A stretch of DNA of 64,000 bases from Labrenzia sp. R4_2. GTDB taxonomy: Bacteria > Pseudomonadota > Alphaproteobacteria > Rhizobiales > Stappiaceae. The stretch is from contig NZ_JAGHRJ010000001.1 of assembly GCF_017743865.1 (NCBI RefSeq), positions 1-64,000 on the forward strand. Direction: 5' to 3'. Below are positions 52,366-60,156 of the stretch, in pieces. The notes beneath the pieces were generated by a model. It had not been told where the DNA came from. It saw only the letters and a list, made by a program, of their open reading frames with translations, and searched no databases. The position numbers were made by a program, and so were the translations under genes. Position 1 is the stretch's first letter. Each line of letters begins with the position of its first letter.

Positions 52366-53004
52366 GTGACCTTTTTGGAATATGCCGTTATCGGCTTCTT
52401 CATCGGTATCATCACCACGGCGCCGGTCGGACCTGTCAACGTCATGGCCATTCAGCATGCCGTACGCAGCGGGTTTCGTCATGGGGTGTTCGTTGGACTT
52501 GGGGCTGTTGTCGCAGACACGCTCTATGCGACCGCCGCGATATTTGGCGTCTCCGCCGTCACGCGGTTCATCGAAGGCCAATTTGATCTGATTGAAATCG
52601 TCGGTGGGGCGCTTCTGATCATATTCGGTTTGAAAATCTGGAACAGCCATCCGCATTTGAATGGCGGAGATGACGGCAAGGAGCACGGGTTCTGGGGCGA
52701 TGCAACGGCGGCGTTCTTTATGGCCATCACAAACCCCGGAACAATTCTCGCCTTCATCGCGATTTTCGGCAGTCTAGGGGACTGGCGCCCGGACCACGAC
52801 AACTACTTCGGATCACTGATGATGGTTGCTGGTGTGACGGTCGGCGCGTGTTCCTGGTGGGTATTCATCTCCGCTACGGTGACCCATTTCAGATCCCGCA
52901 TCGACGATGCCTGGCTCGACCGGGCCAATCATATTGCCGGTGCCATTTTGATGATCTTCGGCGGGCTGATCTACCTGAAGCTTGCCTACGATCTGATCCG
53001 CTGA
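52366..53004 (+). CDS. LysE family translocator
   Basis: The 212-residue membrane protein has about five or six helices. The N-terminal 'AVIGFFIGIITTAPVGPVNVMAIQHAV' matches the LysE/RhtB signature, followed by 'GLGAVVADTLYATAAIFGVS' and a loop rich in His and Asp ('NSHPHLNGGDDGKEHG'). Members export amino acids such as lysine, threonine or homoserine lactone. The start is GTG at 52366 with AAGG upstream. A minus-strand terminator lies just after its stop and belongs to the convergent neighbour. Confidence 0.88.
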   Translation: MTFLEYAVIGFFIGIITTAPVGPVNVMAIQHAVRSGFRHGVFVGLGAVVADTLYATAAIFGVSAVTRFIEGQFDLIEIVGGALLIIFGLKIWNSHPHLNGGDDGKEHGFWGDATAAFFMAITNPGTILAFIAIFGSLGDWRPDHDNYFGSLMMVAGVTVGACSWWVFISATVTHFRSRIDDAWLDRANHIAGAILMIFGGLIYLKLAYDLIR

Positions 53005-53031
53005 CCCTGGGCTTTGCGCAACACGAGACTC

Positions 53032-53053
53032 AAAAAGGCCGGATGAACCGGCC
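53032..53053 (-). terminator. Intrinsic terminator on the minus strand
   Basis: GGCCGG and CCGGCC pair around TTCAT on the minus strand and are followed by TTTTTGAG. It serves the small gene at 53085-53357. Confidence 0.8.
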
Positions 53054-53084
53054 TCTCCAAAAATCGGTACTTGCCAAGCTGATG

Positions 53085-53357
53085 CTACTGCAGAACCCGG
53101 TTGACCGTGTAGTCGCCGCGCTGAATGCGGTCCGGCAAACCTTCCGCCAGTTTGGCAACAGCATCTTCGCCATAGGCCGCAACGAGGTCGGCAAGGGCAG
53201 TGAACATTGCGGCATGTGCGACAGCATCCGCGTCGACACCATTGGCAATAGCTTCTGACCAGGCTTCTGAAATGAAGCCCAATGCAGCGCGCCGAATATC
53301 CTCGTCTTCGGCAAATTCGGCTTCCATTGCCGCTTCGGCGTAATCGTCGTTGATCAT
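53085..53357 (-). CDS. Small acidic hypothetical protein
   Basis: The 90-residue protein is acidic and alanine-rich ('AMEAEFAEDEDIRRAALGF', 'AVAHAAMFTALADLVAAYGEDAV') and predicted helical. I recognise no domain; it could be a small helical bundle. The ATG is preceded by AAGGGA, and a good terminator follows the stop, so it is a self-contained transcription unit. It lies between the LysE gene and the TIGR02301 gene. Confidence 0.6.
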   Translation of the reverse strand: MINDDYAEAAMEAEFAEDEDIRRAALGFISEAWSEAIANGVDADAVAHAAMFTALADLVAAYGEDAVAKLAEGLPDRIQRGDYTVNRVLQ

Positions 53358-53548
53358 TCGTTCCCTTACCGGTCTTTCCCGACGCGCATGGCATCAACCC
53401 CAGCGTGTCCCATCCCCGAATCTCATGAACTGATCCTAGCACGGTGAATCGCGCTGATAAGCAACCGTGAACACAAACTTAACGGCCACCCACAAATTTG
53501 ATGCAAAAAGTTTACGAACTGATAACGAAATGGAAAAATCTGCCGAGT

Positions 53549-53962
53549 TCAGCGCCCGTAACGGCTGGTCACGTCGGATATGATTGTTTCGCCTTGGCCC
53601 AAATACTGTGCCATGGCGAGACGTGCGGCATCCGTGCAGTCCTGATAAGCGACTGAAAAACCGCGATAACCCTGATTGAATCGCTCGATGAATCGCCGCC
53701 GCCGGTTTTCATCCCGGGTTTCAGCGTCGAGGAATTCCTCCATACGATCCCGCCAGGTCGGCGTGTCGTCTTCCCCGCACAGCGGACGCAGGTAATGCAA
53801 GGCTCCGAAGATTTCAGACAGCCGCATCAGCTGCGGTTCATATGGCGGAGCGCTGACGCTTGGTGTGTCCTGAGCAGAGGCGGTTGGAGGTCCGGATACG
53901 ACAAGAAACGCCGCCAAAAAGGCGGCGGCGGGAAACCCAGGTTGTATCGTGTTTCCGAACAT
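53549..53962 (-). CDS. TIGR02301 family exported protein
   Basis: The 137-residue protein has a signal peptide ('FPAAAFLAAFLVVSGPPTASA') and a mature domain with the TIGR02301 pattern: 'LMRLSEIFGALHYLRPLCGED', 'WRDRMEEFLDAET', 'RFIERFNQGYRGFSVAYQDC' and 'ETIISDVTSRYGR'. This family occurs in alphaproteobacteria and is of unknown role. Two conserved cysteines may form a disulfide in the periplasm. A Nudix hydrolase gene is its usual upstream neighbour and is present here at 54032. Confidence 0.85.
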   Translation of the reverse strand: MFGNTIQPGFPAAAFLAAFLVVSGPPTASAQDTPSVSAPPYEPQLMRLSEIFGALHYLRPLCGEDDTPTWRDRMEEFLDAETRDENRRRRFIERFNQGYRGFSVAYQDCTDAARLAMAQYLGQGETIISDVTSRYGR

Positions 53963-54031
53963 AGAACGATCATGCGCCGGGCGATCGCGTCCTGCAACAG
54001 CTATGGTGCGTTGACCCCAGGAATTCGCTTC

Positions 54032-54460
54032 TCAGGAGAGCTTGGAGAGCAGACGCCGGATCCGCGCCGGTGTTCCAGGTGTCGTGATGCGGCCGTCCAG
54101 GTCTTCTAGGGCCACCCATTCGGCCGCGGTGGCATCATCACCGGCCATCACGGTCCCGGACGGGTTTGCCGCAACAAAAACTGCCAAAACGAAATGAGAA
54201 AGGATGTTCCCGGTTTCATCACGTTGGATGGAGTCAAACACCTCGACGGGTCCGGCAAGCTCTGCCGTCAGCTCGGTCTCCTCGCGCAGCTCCCGCGCCG
54301 CGGCCTCTGCAAGTGTTTCACCGAACTCCACCTTACCGCCCGGCAGGCTCCAATGGTCCTTGTAAGGCGGTTTGCTGCGCTTGATGAGAAGCGCGGAGCC
54401 ATCCTTATGGCAGAGCACACTGACGCTGAGAACGGGGACGGAAGGAAAGGGGCGGGACAT
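54032..54460 (-). CDS. Nudix hydrolase
   Basis: The 142-residue enzyme has the Nudix box: 'GGKVEFGETLAEAAAREL' then 'REETEL', giving the G-x5-E-x7-R-E-x2-E-E residues that bind the metal. The sequence 'SVPVLSVSVLCHKDGSALLIKRSKPPYKDHW' resembles ADP-ribose pyrophosphatase-like members. It hydrolyses a nucleoside diphosphate derivative, substrate unknown. It pairs with the TIGR02301 gene downstream, a usual arrangement in this group of bacteria. Length is minimal but normal. Confidence 0.88.
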   Translation of the reverse strand: MSRPFPSVPVLSVSVLCHKDGSALLIKRSKPPYKDHWSLPGGKVEFGETLAEAAARELREETELTAELAGPVEVFDSIQRDETGNILSHFVLAVFVAANPSGTVMAGDDATAAEWVALEDLDGRITTPGTPARIRRLLSKLS

Positions 54461-54488
54461 ACCCGAACTCTGTCACATAAAAGGTCGA

Positions 54489-55001
54489 TCAGGCAAACAG
54501 GGCGTCGATCTCTGCCTGTGCGTCATCGCCTTCGGGTTGCTCGGCTTCCGGTTTGACGTGACCGTGGATCACACCACTTGCCGTCGAGATCAGTGGTTTG
54601 ATCTCGTGGGTCGCGAAGTCGGCGATCTCCGCGGCGATCACTGACGGGTCTTCGGTTTCGCGGAGCTGATCCTGGATTTGAGCCACCAACGCATTGATGT
54701 CGGAGACGCGGGCTTCAAGGTGCTCGCGAAGGTGGGCTGGTGCGGCATGATAGGCAAGGATCGCCAGTTTCTTGTCCTTGAAGGATGAATTCTCAAAATG
54801 CCCTTCGTAGTCAAGCGGCTGCCATTCCAGAACGTCAGCGGCGCAGTCGGGCATTGCCGGCAGCATTTCGAGCAGCATCATCACTTCATTGAAATGGTTT
54901 AGGTAGTCGGTTGCCAGGCCGGTCTGGGAATTGATATTGGCCTGCTCCAGCCGTTCGGCGGCCAGCTCACCGGCGCCCAAAACTGGATCCACACATTCCA
55001 T
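54489..55001 (-). CDS. Hypothetical protein of 170 residues
   Basis: I do not recognise a family. The protein is acidic and helical, with 'NHFNEVMMLLEMLPAMPD' and 'LAYHAAPAHLREHLEARVSD' as the more conserved-looking parts, and an acidic tail 'EGDDAQAEIDALFA'. The amphipathic helices could form a bundle. It is the upstream neighbour of the Nudix gene (28 bp) on the same strand, so they may be co-transcribed. It has no signal peptide or membrane segment. Confidence 0.62.
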   Translation of the reverse strand: MECVDPVLGAGELAAERLEQANINSQTGLATDYLNHFNEVMMLLEMLPAMPDCAADVLEWQPLDYEGHFENSSFKDKKLAILAYHAAPAHLREHLEARVSDINALVAQIQDQLRETEDPSVIAAEIADFATHEIKPLISTASGVIHGHVKPEAEQPEGDDAQAEIDALFA

Positions 55002-55119
55002 ACCCGACCCCCGATTATGTTACTTTCGAAAAAGCTAGCGCTTTATCGTTTCAAATTGCCTAACTTCACGTCATTTCTTGATAATTCGCAAACGGGCATG
55101 TGAATAAGGACAACCAGAC

Positions 55120-55866
55120 ATGTGCGGACGTTACAGCCTGACAGCCACACCGGACGATGTACGGGCGCTTTTTGGCTACATCGATCAACCGAATTTTCCG
55201 GCACGCTACAACATCGCGCCGACTCAACCGGTGGCGACAGTGATCAATGCGCATGGCCAGCGGCGGTTTCAACTTGTCCGCTGGGGCCTGATCCCCTCCT
55301 GGGTGAAAGACCCGGCAAGTTTCACGCTCCTCATCAATGCGCGCGCAGAGACAGCTGCCGATAAACCGTCTTTCCGGTCGGCCATGAAACACCATCGGTG
55401 TCTGTTTCCAGCCTCCGGTTTTTACGAGTGGCGGCGGACGCCTGAGGGCAAGCAACCTTTCTATATTTCGCCCGCAGATGGTGGGCTGATGGCCTTTGCG
55501 GGCCTTTGGGAAACGTGGTCGGATCCGGACGGCGGCGACATGGATTCCGGGGCGATGCTCACCACGCAATCCAACCGGATGATGGCGGAGATCCACCATC
55601 GTATGCCGGTGATCCTGAAACCGGAGAGTTTCGAGACATGGCTGGACACCGGCAATGTGCCCGTTCGGGATGTGAAACAACTGATGCTGCCAATCGAAGA
55701 CGATTACCTGAAAGCTGTTCCTGTCTCAACGCGGGTCAACAAAGTCGTGAACGATGACCCGGATCTGCAAGTCGAGGTTCCACTTGAGCAGACAGACACT
55801 CCGGAAAAGACGAGCCGGTCTCCAAAGAAGACGGCAACAGGCGGTGGGCAGTTGGATTTGTTTTGA
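55120..55866 (+). CDS. SOS response-associated peptidase (SRAP/YedK) family protein
   Basis: The 248-residue protein is a SRAP domain related to YedK/HMCES, which crosslinks to abasic sites in single-stranded DNA. Cysteine 2 in 'MCGRYSL' is the nucleophile after methionine removal, with an asparagine at about 31 ('RYNIAPTQPV'), glutamate in 'GFYEWRR' and histidine in 'HHRMPVIL'. The C-terminal 30 residues are a basic, Thr/Ser-rich extension ending 'GGQLDLF', similar to the motif that binds the replication clamp. That clamp-like ending could link it to replication. Confidence 0.9.
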   Translation: MCGRYSLTATPDDVRALFGYIDQPNFPARYNIAPTQPVATVINAHGQRRFQLVRWGLIPSWVKDPASFTLLINARAETAADKPSFRSAMKHHRCLFPASGFYEWRRTPEGKQPFYISPADGGLMAFAGLWETWSDPDGGDMDSGAMLTTQSNRMMAEIHHRMPVILKPESFETWLDTGNVPVRDVKQLMLPIEDDYLKAVPVSTRVNKVVNDDPDLQVEVPLEQTDTPEKTSRSPKKTATGGGQLDLF

Positions 55867-55968
55867 GCGTCAAGGAGCCGATGTCTTTCGAGCCAGTGGA
55901 ATGGCCGGTTTGAGCCCTCTTTACCTAATGCTGCGCTGCTTCTGAGTGTCCGCTTTCGGTGTAGCCAG

Positions 55969-56145
55969 TCAGTCCTCATTTGCTACTTCAGCCAAAGACT
56001 TGGGCACAGCGAGGTAGCGTTCCAAGTCTTCCCGGATTTGAGCTTGTCGCTTTGCGTCCCGATAGTGCCCACGATTCTCTTTGGCACCGGCAGTTATTTA
56101 GACGCAATTTAAGGCGAGCCTCGCGTAATTTGAGAAGTCTTCTAC
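55969..56145 (-). pseudogene. Possible remnant of a broken gene
   Basis: Reading the minus strand, a frame ending at the TGA at 55971-55969 gives a 42-codon piece ending 'EDLERYLAVPKSLAEVANED'. Just upstream another frame encodes 'KLREARLKLRLNN', also coding-like. A shift between them would join both. I do not recognise the protein, so this is only a weak suggestion of a frameshifted fragment next to the hydrolase gene. Confidence 0.3.
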
Positions 56146-57081
56146 CTAGAAGCTTTGCATGTGTGCCCGGAAGAACTCGACGACTTCTTCTGAGATTCTT
56201 TCAACGTGTTCGGGTCTCCAATACAGATCGAAATGACCTGCGCCCTCAATCACTGTGACCTTTTCAGGTTTAGCTTCTTCCGCGAAGCGGATGGCCCCTG
56301 GATTGGAGACAGCTTCGCCGCCGTAAGCAAGGTACATTGGGATTGGATCAAACAACTTAGTGTAGTTAAAGATCGAGAACCCATAAAGCGAGTACTGACT
56401 GTTGGCAGCCACCTGGTTTTTCCAAGTCGGTGTGTCGCCGGGCATGCCTGCCAGATAGTAGTCTCTCATGCCAACATACAGGGGTTCCGGCGCTGCGGCG
56501 ATTTCTTCCTCGGTCTCCGGGACTGGCTTGATATAGATCTCTTCGCCGGTATCGAAGCGCGCCTGCGCCGCATCGGTCAACGCCTTGACGACCACATTGC
56601 GATAGCCCTCTGCACCCAGAATGCGCAGCGGTGTATCCAGTTCGATGAAATATGGGCTGATCATGGCAACGGCGTTAATGCGAGTGTCAAAGGCTGTTTC
56701 GTACATCGCCCAACCGGACCCCATGCAGACACCGGCGTTGAAAACGTTGTTTGTGTCGGTCACGTCCAAAGTGCGAAGAAAGTCAACCGCATTCCTGACA
56801 TCTCTGACAAACCATTCTGGGATAAGGTAGCCAGTCTTCCCTTCACTTTCACCCCAACCACGTGGGTCGAAAACCAATGCCGCGAAGCCACGTTTTGACA
56901 AAGCTTCCGCATAAATTCCGCCGGTTTGCTCTTTGACCCCTGTGACCGGCGGGGTCACGACGGTCGCAGGGTATTTATTGCCCGCGTTATAATCATCCGG
57001 AAGATACAGATGCGCGGCAACCTTTTCGCCTTCGCTTTGGAATTGAACGATATTCTTACCGGGATTGAATTCTGCAGCCAT
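56146..57081 (-). CDS. Alpha/beta hydrolase with a cysteine at the nucleophile position
   Basis: The 311-residue protein has the alpha/beta hydrolase fold: 'VFDPRGWGESEGKTG' in the cap-proximal strand, 'VFNAGVCMGSGWAMYE' at the nucleophile elbow and 'VIEGAGHFDLYWRPE' with the catalytic histidine. The elbow is G-x-C-x-G, so the nucleophile would be cysteine as in dienelactone hydrolase, not serine. The AraC regulator at 57142 lies 60 bp upstream on the same strand and is the likely activator. AAGGAAA precedes the ATG. The substrate is unknown. Confidence 0.83.
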   Translation of the reverse strand: MAAEFNPGKNIVQFQSEGEKVAAHLYLPDDYNAGNKYPATVVTPPVTGVKEQTGGIYAEALSKRGFAALVFDPRGWGESEGKTGYLIPEWFVRDVRNAVDFLRTLDVTDTNNVFNAGVCMGSGWAMYETAFDTRINAVAMISPYFIELDTPLRILGAEGYRNVVVKALTDAAQARFDTGEEIYIKPVPETEEEIAAAPEPLYVGMRDYYLAGMPGDTPTWKNQVAANSQYSLYGFSIFNYTKLFDPIPMYLAYGGEAVSNPGAIRFAEEAKPEKVTVIEGAGHFDLYWRPEHVERISEEVVEFFRAHMQSF

Positions 57082-57141
57082 GATGCTTTCCTTTCAATTG
57101 CTTTTGGATTTCCCTGCACCAGCCCAATCGGAGCAGCATTG

Positions 57142-58131
57142 TTAGTGAATCAATTTCTGGCGGTAGTGTTCTGGTGTCTCGCTCTTCCAGCCCTTGAAAG
57201 CTCGCTGGAATGAGTTGACCTCTGAGTAGGCCAGCAGAAAGGCAACCTCCGCAACGGATACATCCTTTGAAAGGTAGACTTCCGCAAGTTCACAGCGCAG
57301 AGCACTGAGAACACCCTTGAAGGACGTGCATTCCTGGTCCAGCCGCCTTTGCAGTGTTCGGGGACTTAACGCGAGGCGGCTTGCAACTGTTCCAATGGCT
57401 ACATCCCCCGTGGGCAACAATTCGAGCAGCGCAGCGCGGGTAAGTTCGGCAACGGAGTCCGTCGATTCGATTGCCGATAGACGGCGTTGCAACTCGGGTT
57501 CAAAATAGTCCCACATTGACGAGTCATGGGTAAGAAACGGCTTGCGTGAGTCTTCTAGAGAAAACGTGATGCCGACCTCATCGCCGATGCAGGGCTGGAT
57601 GTTGAAGAATTCTTCCATCCGCACATCACGCGCAATCTGCTCAGGCAAATTGACGCGCACGGGTTTAATTCTCATACGCGTGGAATGGTCAATCAGAGCC
57701 TTTTGAAATGCCACCTCAGCGGTTGCTAAACTGTCGGGTAGGTATTCCAATTCGGGTGCAGCTTCAGGTGTTACCGTCAGTGTGTCCCGTGTGTAATCCA
57801 ATCGAAGCAAAAAAGGGCCGAGCAGTGCTTTGTGCGTCCGCAGCCGTTCGACCGCTATTTCGTAAGTTGGGCTGCATGTGCATGCAAATAGAAGCGGGCT
57901 AAAACTCGTTGAAGCCGCAACAGTTGCCGTTGCGAGGGCAACGTCAATTGGATCGCGCGATGCAACGATTCCTTGCCAAAACTGCAAGATTTCCGGCCCG
58001 GTTAACCCTGCAGGTGTCCGCTGCAACGCCATAGGTGGGAGCTGCGCTTTCAAGAGCACTTCCGATAGGTCCAGGTCCAGCTCGGCCAAGACAACACGAA
58101 CCCCCGGATCAACGGGGAACTTGCGTGGCAT
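57142..58131 (-). CDS. AraC family transcriptional regulator
   Basis: The 329-residue protein has a C-terminal AraC helix-turn-helix (about 235-329, 'IGTVASRLALSPRTLQRRLDQ' and 'VSVAEVAFLLAYSEVNSFQRAFKGWK') and an N-terminal domain of about 200 residues resembling the OruR/VirF-type AraC_binding family. Such regulators respond to small molecules. It probably controls the hydrolase gene directly downstream. The long 318-bp gap to the divergent TPR-methyltransferase gene may hold its promoter. Confidence 0.87.
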   Translation of the reverse strand: MPRKFPVDPGVRVVLAELDLDLSEVLLKAQLPPMALQRTPAGLTGPEILQFWQGIVASRDPIDVALATATVAASTSFSPLLFACTCSPTYEIAVERLRTHKALLGPFLLRLDYTRDTLTVTPEAAPELEYLPDSLATAEVAFQKALIDHSTRMRIKPVRVNLPEQIARDVRMEEFFNIQPCIGDEVGITFSLEDSRKPFLTHDSSMWDYFEPELQRRLSAIESTDSVAELTRAALLELLPTGDVAIGTVASRLALSPRTLQRRLDQECTSFKGVLSALRCELAEVYLSKDVSVAEVAFLLAYSEVNSFQRAFKGWKSETPEHYRQKLIH

Positions 58132-58449
58132 GGTTGATCACTCCTGAAATGCACGCCGCCTGATTCTGCTGCTTGCAGTTAACTAGAAGCTTCTGAAGTG
58201 GCGTGAAAACCATTTCGCGCCAAACACAAATCATTTAGCGACAGACTGCTTGCGAGTGCGGACTCATTCCAGCCGGCAATTTTAAGCTAGAGCAGAAGGT
58301 TTACGACGATTGCAGTCATCAGAGTAGCCGCAGCGAACGGCCGCTCCGTCCGCAGAGCAGTCATTGGAATTTGGATCAATTATCACCATTTGACGTGCAA
58401 AGTCCGGATGGACGGGATAGGAGAGGCTTTCTCTTGTGGCTGGAAACCG
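58132..58449. other. Divergent gap upstream of the AraC and methyltransferase genes
   Basis: No gene is supported in this 318-bp interval. It has moderate GC content and no obvious repeat. GGAAACCG lies just before the methyltransferase start at 58450. An in-frame ATG at 58390 exists but has no family support. Confidence 0.4.
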
Positions 58450-59319
58450 ATGACGGACGATCACTACACACCCGAGACGGCGGACCGACCGGGGGGCAGC
58501 ATCGAAGACGACGCGCTTGCGGAAGCTTACAATCGGGGTTTGAAACTCGAAAAGGCAGGTGATCTCGTCGCAGCGGCCGGGTCCTACCGGGAAGCCCTGG
58601 CACTCGATCCGTCCGATCCTGGCGGCGTCAGTATCCGGCTTGCAGCCATGGGCGTGGCGGAGACGCCCGGCAAGATGCCGGATGCTTATGTGGCAACCTT
58701 GTTCGATCAGCACGCCGATGTCTTTGATGAAATCCTGGTCGATGATCTTGGATATTGTGTCCCGTTGTTGCTCCAGGACCTTGTCGGGCGATTGGAGCTG
58801 GGACCGTTCGACCGTTTTCTGGATCTTGGCTGCGGCACCGGATTGACGGGTCTCGCGTTCTCCGAGACCGCACAGCATCTAACCGGCGTTGACCTGTCGG
58901 AACGGATTGTCGAACTGGCTTATGATCGGGAGGTCTATGATGACCTCTATGTCGGAGAAGCCGTCGAGTTTCTTGAAGAATTTGAGGAAGAAGACGGCAG
59001 CCGTCCGTCATGGGAGTTTATCGCGGCAACGGATGTGTTTCCCTATCTCGGCGCGATTGAACCCTTTCTGAAAGGCGCGTCCGAGCGGCTGGTAGCGGGC
59101 GGGTATCTCGCCTTTTCGACCGAAACCCTGCCGGATGCCGTGCTGGACGGACGGGACTATATGGTCGGGCCGAAGAGCCGGTTTGCTCAGGGCGAAGCTT
59201 ATGTTCGAAAAAGGCTTGAGGAATTCGGGTTCGACATCCTGGCAATGGATCCGATTACCGTCCGGATGGAGGAAGGTGAGCCGGTCCCGGGCCATCTCGT
59301 GATGACCCGGAAACGGTAA
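58450..59319 (+). CDS. TPR-containing class I SAM methyltransferase
   Basis: The 289-residue protein combines an N-terminal TPR-like helix pair (about 20-60, 'AYNRGLKLEKAGDLVAAAGS', 'YREALALDPSD') with a methyltransferase domain: 'FDRFLDLGCGTGLTGLAF' is the SAM site, then 'LTGVDLSERIVELAYDREVYDDL' and 'FIAATDVFPYLGAIEPFLKGA'. Acidic runs near 'EEFEEEDGSR' occur. This class is often annotated as a predicted methyltransferase and its substrate is unknown; the TPR part may bind a protein. It is likely monocistronic. Confidence 0.83.
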   Translation: MTDDHYTPETADRPGGSIEDDALAEAYNRGLKLEKAGDLVAAAGSYREALALDPSDPGGVSIRLAAMGVAETPGKMPDAYVATLFDQHADVFDEILVDDLGYCVPLLLQDLVGRLELGPFDRFLDLGCGTGLTGLAFSETAQHLTGVDLSERIVELAYDREVYDDLYVGEAVEFLEEFEEEDGSRPSWEFIAATDVFPYLGAIEPFLKGASERLVAGGYLAFSTETLPDAVLDGRDYMVGPKSRFAQGEAYVRKRLEEFGFDILAMDPITVRMEEGEPVPGHLVMTRKR

Positions 59320-59369
59320 CAGTGTAGCAAAGAGCGTCGGGCGTTTTGTTTCAGACGCCCAAAGCTGCT

Positions 59370-59804
59370 CTACGCAGCCAGGTCCATGACCAAATGCGGG
59401 CGTCCGTCGGACGTCCGGTTGATCGCAACCCCGTTTTCCCGAATGGTGCAGGTGACGCGGCTCCGGTAAGCGGAGAAGCTGTCAAATGTCACCACATCCA
59501 CAGGGGCGTCAAACTGGATGGTCACCCTGTAGGTCCCGGATTGCGAGGTTTTTGCGAAGCCGAGAATTTCGCCTTCGAAAGACTGGCCAAGATATGTGCC
59601 GTTCACCCGGTCCCCCACAGTGAACGGGCGGAAGCCATTGCTCTGGGTGGCCGCATGCAATGTATTCCAGTCCCGGTAGCCATATTGTTTGGCGACCAGT
59701 TCCAGCGATTTGCTGTGGCTGATGTCAGCACTGTCAGAATTTGAGATCGCCAGCCGGAGGCGTTTCGCCTGAGACTTCAGATCAGTCAGATTAGGTAAAG
59801 TCAT
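59370..59804 (-). CDS. Glyoxalase-superfamily-associated small protein
   Basis: The 144-residue protein begins 'MTLPNLTDLKSQAKRLRLAI', 'SHSKSLELVAKQYGYRDWNT', a segment shared by proteins annotated as glyoxalase superfamily. The C-terminal half ('PFTVGDRVNGTYLGQSFEGEI' and 'VDVVTFDSFSAYRSRVTCTI') looks beta-rich and small. The glyoxalase label is not supported by any visible metal site, so I keep the function open. The start at 59804 is placed after GGAAGGG. It may be co-transcribed with nothing; dnaA ends 350 bp away. Confidence 0.6.
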   Translation of the reverse strand: MTLPNLTDLKSQAKRLRLAISNSDSADISHSKSLELVAKQYGYRDWNTLHAATQSNGFRPFTVGDRVNGTYLGQSFEGEILGFAKTSQSGTYRVTIQFDAPVDVVTFDSFSAYRSRVTCTIRENGVAINRTSDGRPHLVMDLAA

Positions 59805-60156
59805 TACGCACCCTTCCAAGAAAGGCAGGCATGTTCAGATGGGGTCCGCATTGCCATCGGCCTGCACAACTTAGTCAGGAACGATTGAAGCAGCCAGGCG
59901 GCTGCGAAGGTGTTCACCGAGGCTTGTCGCCCGCGGACGGCTGGTCCCTTCAAACCGACGCGACATGTAAGCGCGCGGTTTAAATAAATCAAGAGCGCAA
60001 AAAGAAAGCCGCTCGCGGCGGCTTCAAGGGAGGGAGGAGTAGATACTCAGGTACACAACGCTTCACAATCAAATGGCAGGGCAATCACGTCTGCTACGTC
60101 ACTAGGGTATTGGATGAAGCTGGCCTGAAGCTTGTGTTAATCAGGCCAGCATCGTG
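59805..60156. other. Gap between the small protein gene and dnaA
   Basis: No gene is seen in the 352-bp gap. It contains the dnaA terminator at 59995-60024 and nothing else I can support. The sequence from about 59820 to 59990 has no evident promoter. Confidence 0.5.
59995..60024 (-). terminator. Intrinsic terminator of dnaA
   Basis: On the minus strand AAGCCGC pairs with GCGGCTT around a CGCGA loop and is followed by TCTTTTTGCG. It lies 133 bp after the dnaA stop codon. Confidence 0.75.
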
